Source of the DNA: Cellvibrio sp. PSBB006
GTDB lineage: Bacteria; Pseudomonadota; Gammaproteobacteria; Pseudomonadales; Cellvibrionaceae
NCBI RefSeq assembly: GCF_002162135.1
Contig: NZ_CP021382.1
Span: 4,648,001 to 4,712,000 of the forward strand
Direction: 5' to 3'
DNA: 64,000 bases
Under the pieces are notes generated by a model. The model worked only from the letters and a program-made list of their open reading frames with translations. It searched no databases and was not told where the DNA came from. Positions 47,801-51,861 of the stretch are shown here, one piece after another (within the stretch, counting starts at the first letter, position 1; every line of letters starts with the position of its first letter). The translations under genes and the position numbers were made by a program.

Positions 47801-48278
47801 ACCGACAATCATTACTGATCCTGGTCGATTATTGGCAAACCCAGCAAAAAATCCTAGAACTGGAGAAATTGATCCGTATTATTTAGCACCAGAGCACCCA
47901 GGCCATATGATAGAAACTTATCCAGCCCCACAAGGACTCCGAGTGTTTATGGCACTGGATGAAAGTTATCAAATAAACCCTGTTACAGGGAATTCCCAGA
48001 ATCCGGGTGCTTTTACTACGAGAAATAATATTATCTCTGTGCAGCAGGTAAGAGACGATTTGGCTGTTAAATTTGAATTTAAAGAAAATATTACCCATAT
48101 GCAGGAGTATGAAATTCTGCCTGGTACTCGTGTTCAGGAAAGTGTTGTTGGAAGACAAGTTGGTGCTGATGGAGTTGTCTATGAGGGAGGAGGGAATCAG
48201 ATACAAATACTACGGCAGCCGGGGCAAAGAACGTCTGATATCCTGACGCCTGTTGATAAGCCAAAAGTAATAGAGTGA
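32895..48278 (+). CDS. Giant TpsA haemagglutinin/CdiA-like adhesin-toxin
   Basis: The protein has 5,127 residues from ATG 32895; ATG 32967 (MGRETKK, better RBS spacing and a normal-length signal peptide) is a serious alternative. The order is signal peptide, TPS domain (about 55-300, [20 protein letters not shown]), long FHA-type beta-helix filament (to about 2650), and a distinct A/T-rich aromatic/Cys segment (about 2653-2823). An Asn/Thr-rich linker, a helical conserved region (about 3060-3195, [23 protein letters not shown]), further FHA-2 haemagglutinin repeats (3200-4400, with a coiled coil near 3935-4000), a pretoxin region and a variable tip (about 4932-5127) follow. This is the layout of CdiA contact-dependent inhibition proteins, though no VENN motif was found. 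Exported by the upstream TpsB; the tip is the candidate toxin. Confidence 0.9.
   Translation: [5127 protein letters not shown]
35532..40100 (+). repeat. 253-257-residue super-repeat in TpsA filament
   Basis: The anchor HAGxGVLRLDV and its variants recur with the His codon at 35532 (weak: HLGTGRFEL), 36288, 37047, 37806, 38577 and 39345. The periods are 756, 759, 759, 771 and 768 bases. Each unit also holds a second phase ([19 protein letters not shown]-like) and IDADQL and QTNA segments. Copies are diverged in DNA but constant in length. Confidence 0.8.
40852..41364 (+). other. A/T-rich inserted segment in TpsA, candidate receptor-binding domain
   Basis: Within the filament gene about 170 codons change in character: tyrosine-, aspartate- and cysteine-rich ([27 protein letters not shown]) instead of Asn/Thr/Gly-rich, with visibly A/T-rich codons. 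In CdiA proteins the receptor-binding domain sits between the two FHA regions, the same relative position. Confidence 0.6.
47690..48278 (+). other. Variable C-terminal tip of TpsA, candidate toxin domain
   Basis: Base composition becomes A/T-rich from about 47,690 after a conserved hydrophobic pretoxin segment ([17 protein letters not shown]). The last 150 residues contain [16 protein letters not shown], a helix, ILPGTRV and GGGNQIQIL. That order recalls ADP-ribosyltransferase folds (Arg, S/T-T, then a final Gln/Glu strand), but the similarity is weak and the catalytic Glu is not evident. Confidence 0.5.
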
Positions 48279-48283
48279 TTTTT

Positions 48284-48667
48284 ATGGAATATTTATTGAT
48301 TGATTTTGACAAAGATAAGAATTCTTTCGTGTCTATCGAGGGAGAAGAGCCTTCTTTGATGATGGAAAAGGAAGATGCTTATGAATATTACTTGCATAAA
48401 TCTAGAAAGTTTGTTGTGAAGCTATTTAACGGGTGGGTTGGGCGCGAAGAAAAAATAGGGAAAATAGTTGATATTGCAGGAAATATGATTTCTATAATTC
48501 CAAATCCCGGTAGCAATCATGGCGAATTTAGCATAGGTGGTCTTGTTGCAGGTAATGAAGATTCGTTTAAGTTTGTTGTTATTCCCCAGGGAAACTCACA
48601 GGAGTACTATCTAAAATATATTATCTCTGAAGGCGTCTTTGAGGAGGCGGGATTGCAGGTAAGATAA
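48284..48667 (+). CDS. Candidate immunity protein (CdiI-like) to the TpsA tip
   Basis: The 127-residue protein starts at ATG 48284, 5 bases after the TpsA stop; a GTG at 48275 overlapping that stop is possible. It is small, acidic and A/T-rich like the TpsA tip, with no signal peptide, and matches no family I know (DFDKDKNSFVSIEGEEPS, FVVKLFNGWVGREEK). Position, size and composition fit a CDI immunity protein that protects sibling cells from the adjoining toxin. Function inferred from position only. Confidence 0.7.
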   Translation: MEYLLIDFDKDKNSFVSIEGEEPSLMMEKEDAYEYYLHKSRKFVVKLFNGWVGREEKIGKIVDIAGNMISIIPNPGSNHGEFSIGGLVAGNEDSFKFVVIPQGNSQEYYLKYIISEGVFEEAGLQVR

Positions 48668-48719
48668 CTTCTTTGAAGTTAAGCTGATTAATATAAATAT
48701 TGGTTGTGACTGATAGTTG

Positions 48720-48980
48720 ATGGAAAAATCTATTGCAGATCAAGTGCTAGAAATAATGCGCAAAGAAGCTCCTAGCCATTTGACCCGTCAAATGGAGGAG
48801 GCTGTTCCTCGGCTTCAGTCAGATGATGTGAATGTAAGAGACGCTGTATCAAAAGAAATAAATGGTATGTGTAACGTGAAAGCTCTAGGAGATTTAGATG
48901 TTAAATCTGTTTCTTGGAAGGAATGGTTAGGTCTTCTTGAAAAACTAAATAAGTACTCAAAGAGAAAAATTAACAGTTAG
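48720..48980 (+). CDS. Small A/T-rich orphan protein, 86 aa
   Basis: ATG 48720 is preferred to the TTG at 48717. The sequence is predicted helical and charged (ADQVLEIMRKEAPSHLTRQM, SWKEWLGLLEKLNKYSKRK) with no signal peptide. It lies 52 bases after the immunity candidate in the same orientation and composition. CDI loci often carry displaced immunity genes downstream, which is the most natural reading; no family was recognised. Confidence 0.5.
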   Translation: MEKSIADQVLEIMRKEAPSHLTRQMEEAVPRLQSDDVNVRDAVSKEINGMCNVKALGDLDVKSVSWKEWLGLLEKLNKYSKRKINS

Positions 48981-49048
48981 TAATCATAATTTTTGGATGG
49001 TAATTTCAAAATTATGATCGATAATTTTGAGTGGCTAGGTAAATTATT

Positions 49049-49366
49049 GTGAACATTAAAAGGTTTAATAATTTCTTTGAAAATTTGGACTGCTCTGATC
49101 CTCCGCATGCTCTTATGTTAAATGGTGTTATGGCTGCATCGGAATGGATAGGGAGACTGTCCAGTGAAGGTTTAATGGATCTTAAAAACTCTCTAATAGT
49201 TCAACTCAGAGAGCTTTCCGAAAAGCAAAAACTAGAGGTTATTTTTGTTGCTCAAAAAACACGTAGCGTTCAATTATTGGACGTTGTTTCAATCATTAAA
49301 AATGAGGGTGATAGTTTGCACTCTGAGAAGGTTTTAATGTATGCAAATCAAACTTTTATGTCTTAA
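49049..49366 (+). CDS. Small A/T-rich orphan protein, 105 aa
   Basis: Starts with GTG 49049. It is helical, with the hydrophobic stretch MLNGVMAASEWIGRLSSEG and ELSEKQKLEVIFVAQKT. No signal peptide or known family. Like its neighbours it may be a remnant immunity protein from an earlier TpsA tip. A weak ribosome binding site makes the start uncertain. Confidence 0.5.
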   Translation: MNIKRFNNFFENLDCSDPPHALMLNGVMAASEWIGRLSSEGLMDLKNSLIVQLRELSEKQKLEVIFVAQKTRSVQLLDVVSIIKNEGDSLHSEKVLMYANQTFMS

Positions 49367-49381
49367 TTTTTGTATTGAATC

Positions 49382-49591
49382 ATGAACGATAAGAAACTAA
49401 TTTTAGGCCTTGAATACCTGATAAACAAATATATTCAAGACGATAGCTATAAGGTTTTATTGGTAGAAGAAATTAATAGAGAAGATTTTCACGGGGCAAA
49501 AGGTATATTGCATGAGATAAGAAAAAATGGCTCTGAAATTGATTCGGATGATTTAAAAATCATAAAAGAAATTATTTTCAATTATGGTTAG
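49382..49591 (+). CDS. Small A/T-rich orphan protein, 69 aa
   Basis: Starts at ATG 49382, 15 bases after the preceding stop, so probably cotranscribed. It is a short helical protein (LILGLEYLINKYIQDDSYK, SDDLKIIKEIIFNYG). The pattern of paired Leu/Ile helices ending a few residues after an acidic turn is seen in several small immunity proteins, but no specific family is recognised. Confidence 0.5.
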   Translation: MNDKKLILGLEYLINKYIQDDSYKVLLVEEINREDFHGAKGILHEIRKNGSEIDSDDLKIIKEIIFNYG

Positions 49592-49614
49592 CATTCTTAT
49601 ACAAGGTGGTACAT

Positions 49615-50157
49615 ATGTTCAATAAAGTTATTTCGGTTTTTATTTTGTCTTTGATGTTTATAGGTTGTTCATCCGCTCCAAAAGTAACCGCCCCCAAAGT
49701 CGCTGCCGACGCAAAATTCCTGGTCAAGGATTTCGCATTCAATTTAAGCCAGAAAAGGCAGGTCGAAGACTATCCAATCCAGAACGAACTGTCTCAGCTA
49801 GTCTATGAAGGCATCGCAGAAGCCCTGGAAAACGATGACATGATGGCGGCTCATGAAGCGAATGCCGTGCCGGTCTCAATTGTTATCAATTACCAGCGTC
49901 GCTTTGCCGGTGAGGAGACGCCATTTCCTTCTAAATCGGTAACCAACCCGATAGTGGGCTACAGCATCGCGATTCTGGAGGACGATGAGGAAATAGGGCG
50001 CATCACCAAATCGGGGCTGACAACCAACAAAGGATTTCTCAGCAATCTCAAAACCGCTGCAACAATGGGAGCCGGCAATGATGCCCAAACAGAAATGGCC
50101 GATGTTCACCGGTTAACCGATGCGATAGTGGCTGAATTAAAGAACCTGCGGGAGTAG
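49615..50157 (+). CDS. Lipoprotein of unknown function, 180 aa
   Basis: ATG 49615 is preferred over GTG 49606 because AAGGTGG (49600-49606) is the ribosome binding site. A lipoprotein signal ends MFIGC-SS (Cys18). The mature domain (AKFLVKDFAFNLSQKRQVEDYP, AVPVSIVINYQRRFAGEETPF) resembles small periplasmic lipoproteins of unknown function. The signal-peptide part is A/T-rich like the upstream orphan genes, while the mature part returns to normal composition. This suggests the boundary of the acquired segment lies inside or just before this gene. Confidence 0.75.
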   Translation: MFNKVISVFILSLMFIGCSSAPKVTAPKVAADAKFLVKDFAFNLSQKRQVEDYPIQNELSQLVYEGIAEALENDDMMAAHEANAVPVSIVINYQRRFAGEETPFPSKSVTNPIVGYSIAILEDDEEIGRITKSGLTTNKGFLSNLKTAATMGAGNDAQTEMADVHRLTDAIVAELKNLRE

Positions 50158-50422
50158 GTGAGGACAAAGAAAAAGCCGATTTCTCATCCTTAAGAGGCTC
50201 GGCTTTGATGTACCTGCCAGGATCGGAAGCGCTGAGCAGATGAGTGCATCATTCCTAAAGCTGCATAGAGCGACTAGTAGCAAAAGACGGAATAAGTTGT
50301 AAGAGATGTCGTACAAATCGCCTGCGTCATATTTGATCAATAGCTGCCATCATCATGCCTATGATTGACAGCGCGTAAAGCACCCAGTAAGGTTCGCAGT
50401 ACTAGAAAGCATACAGCGGTTT

Positions 50423-50450
50423 CCGCACCCGTTAGCCTTGCGGTTTTTTT
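50423..50450 (+). terminator. Intrinsic terminator-like hairpin
   Basis: CCGCA (50423-50427) pairs with TGCGG (50439-50443), followed by seven T residues. It could end the transcript from the lipoprotein gene or a short RNA. The stem is only 5 bp. Confidence 0.5.
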
Positions 50451-50485
50451 GTGTCCGCGATAAGGCGCTGTCCGTCATTTCTATG

Positions 50486-50565
50486 GCCGGGTGGAGAGGC
50501 GTAATACAATACCCGAAAGGGGAATATGCCCGGAGCTACTGTATGTGCTCTAGTTGACACCCGGC
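50486..50565 (+). ncRNA. Candidate structured leader RNA before a small gene
   Basis: GCCGGGTG (50486-50493) pairs perfectly with CACCCGGC (50558-50565), closing a domain. Inside lie a CCC-GAAA-GGG hairpin (50512-50521, GNRA tetraloop) and GAGC (50533-50536) with GCTC (50547-50550), giving a three-way-junction shape. It lies about 180 bases before the 50745 gene. From memory, pseudomonads have similar G/C-rich leaders before small accessory genes. Confidence 0.5.
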
Positions 50566-50744
50566 TTCCAACTACTAACTGGACCGATATCAAACTTAAA
50601 ACATACAGGACGTCATTATGCTCAATCATTTCTTTCCTTCCCTTCTGTTCTCCTGTTCCTTGCTTAAACCGTTTGCCCCTAGTGGAAAGCCGCCGATAAA
50701 TCTTCACATGGACCTTAAATCCACCAACAGCTAGGGAGCAGGCC

Positions 50745-51002
50745 ATGTTGGATATAAATAATCCGCCAAATCCAGACGATGAACCGCTTTCCATAAAAAG
50801 CGAATTTGTAAACCTGTGCGACGAGTTTTCAGCATTCAACAACTACTGCGCCTTCTTCTGCGAATCCGTAAGCCTCCACGCCCTGAGCGGCAAGCCAATG
50901 GATAAAGTGAGCGCCCATGGATTGGAGCGTTTTGCTCAAGCACTTCGAGATAAATCCCAGCAATTTGATAATTGGTTGCAGGAGTTGCATGTAAAAATGT
51001 AG
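50745..51002 (+). CDS. Small hypothetical protein, 85 aa
   Basis: Starts at ATG 50745 with AGGGAG 7 bases upstream. It has a Pro/Asp-rich N-terminus (NNPPNPDDEP) and a helical body (FVNLCDEFSAFNNYCAFFCE, LERFAQALRDKSQQFDNWLQ) and lacks signal or membrane segments. The layout recalls small, widespread Pseudomonas accessory proteins that begin with NPP and are preceded by a structured leader, but I cannot assign a named family with confidence. The upstream candidate RNA element may control it. Confidence 0.65.
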   Translation: MLDINNPPNPDDEPLSIKSEFVNLCDEFSAFNNYCAFFCESVSLHALSGKPMDKVSAHGLERFAQALRDKSQQFDNWLQELHVKM

Positions 51003-51114
51003 CGCTTTGGCCTGCTATCGAAGCCCATCTGTACCAGCTGTTACAGATCCCTTGATTTGTAGCGGCTGGTTATAGTTTTACCGATTCATAGTTAAATTAA
51101 TAAGGAGATTCATA

Positions 51115-51780
51115 ATGTCTGCTTCCAATGAGCGATTGATTGATAGTGCAATCGCGCTCGCCGTAGTAACCGCCTTTTTATACGCATCTGGTACCGCCAA
51201 GTTTGGCGGTTATACATCGACGCTCAAGTTGGATGTAAACATGCTGGACCGAAATTTCCACCAGATTTTGTATTCAGGTTTTCTCACCGCTTTTGCTCCA
51301 ACACTTTTTGTTCTCGCGATCCTTCTTGTTGCTTTCTTTTTGTGCTCACACCTGATTTTGCCCGGCATCATTGACGCGCTACGAGGCAGAATCAGAGCCA
51401 AGCGCCGATATATAAGGATTCGCCGCTTTATTTTGGGAAAACGAAAAGATACGCTCATTGAAAAACGCGCAAAGCGCTACACCAACTCTATTGGTGTTTG
51501 TATGTTAGTCCTTGTAGCAGCGTTAATTCTGCTGGTTCATATCGAAAGGCTCGGCGTGAAAGATGCCAAGATAGTTATTGCCAAACTTGAAAATGGAGAA
51601 TATAAGTCTTCAGATTTTATTGAAGTTAATATTGATGGAGAGGTTAAACGCTTGCTTTATCTTGGATGTGGCTCAAGAAATTGCGCTGCTATTGATCCGG
51701 AAACAGGAGTGGTAACTTATTTTCCCCAGCGGGTTCACTCATATACGTTTTCGCTTAATAGAAAATCTAGTGATCACTAG
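51115..51780 (+). CDS. Membrane protein of unknown function, three TM segments
   Basis: The 221-residue protein has AAGGAG before ATG 51115. Hydrophobic segments lie at about 8-28, 55-80 and 124-143. A very basic loop (about 90-121, RGRIRAKRRYIRIRR) is probably cytoplasmic. A soluble C-terminal domain has a GCGSRNC motif (two close cysteines). No family recognised. It lies 81 bases before the PD-(D/E)XK-like gene on the same strand; the two may form a module, which is inference. Confidence 0.7.
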   Translation: MSASNERLIDSAIALAVVTAFLYASGTAKFGGYTSTLKLDVNMLDRNFHQILYSGFLTAFAPTLFVLAILLVAFFLCSHLILPGIIDALRGRIRAKRRYIRIRRFILGKRKDTLIEKRAKRYTNSIGVCMLVLVAALILLVHIERLGVKDAKIVIAKLENGEYKSSDFIEVNIDGEVKRLLYLGCGSRNCAAIDPETGVVTYFPQRVHSYTFSLNRKSSDH

Positions 51781-51861
51781 CCGGAAATTGTATTCTTTAA
51801 TGGCTGTTTTATGAGCATTAATTTGATGGGTTACCACTTTACATGGAGATAGGCTAACGCC

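Larger units (their letters stand above)
50158..50744. other. Intergenic region with terminator-like and structured RNA signals
   Basis: These 587 bases hold a weak hairpin (AAAGCCGA 50172-50179 with TCGGCTTT 50199-50206, no T-run), an intrinsic terminator at 50423-50450 and a junction-like RNA fold at 50486-50565. The rest, 50207-50420, shows no gene or repeat I can name. Confidence 0.6.

Noticed and set aside
50172..50206. Hairpin AAAGCCGA/TCGGCTTT as terminator
   Set aside because: The loop is long and no T-run follows; kept only as a weak hairpin.
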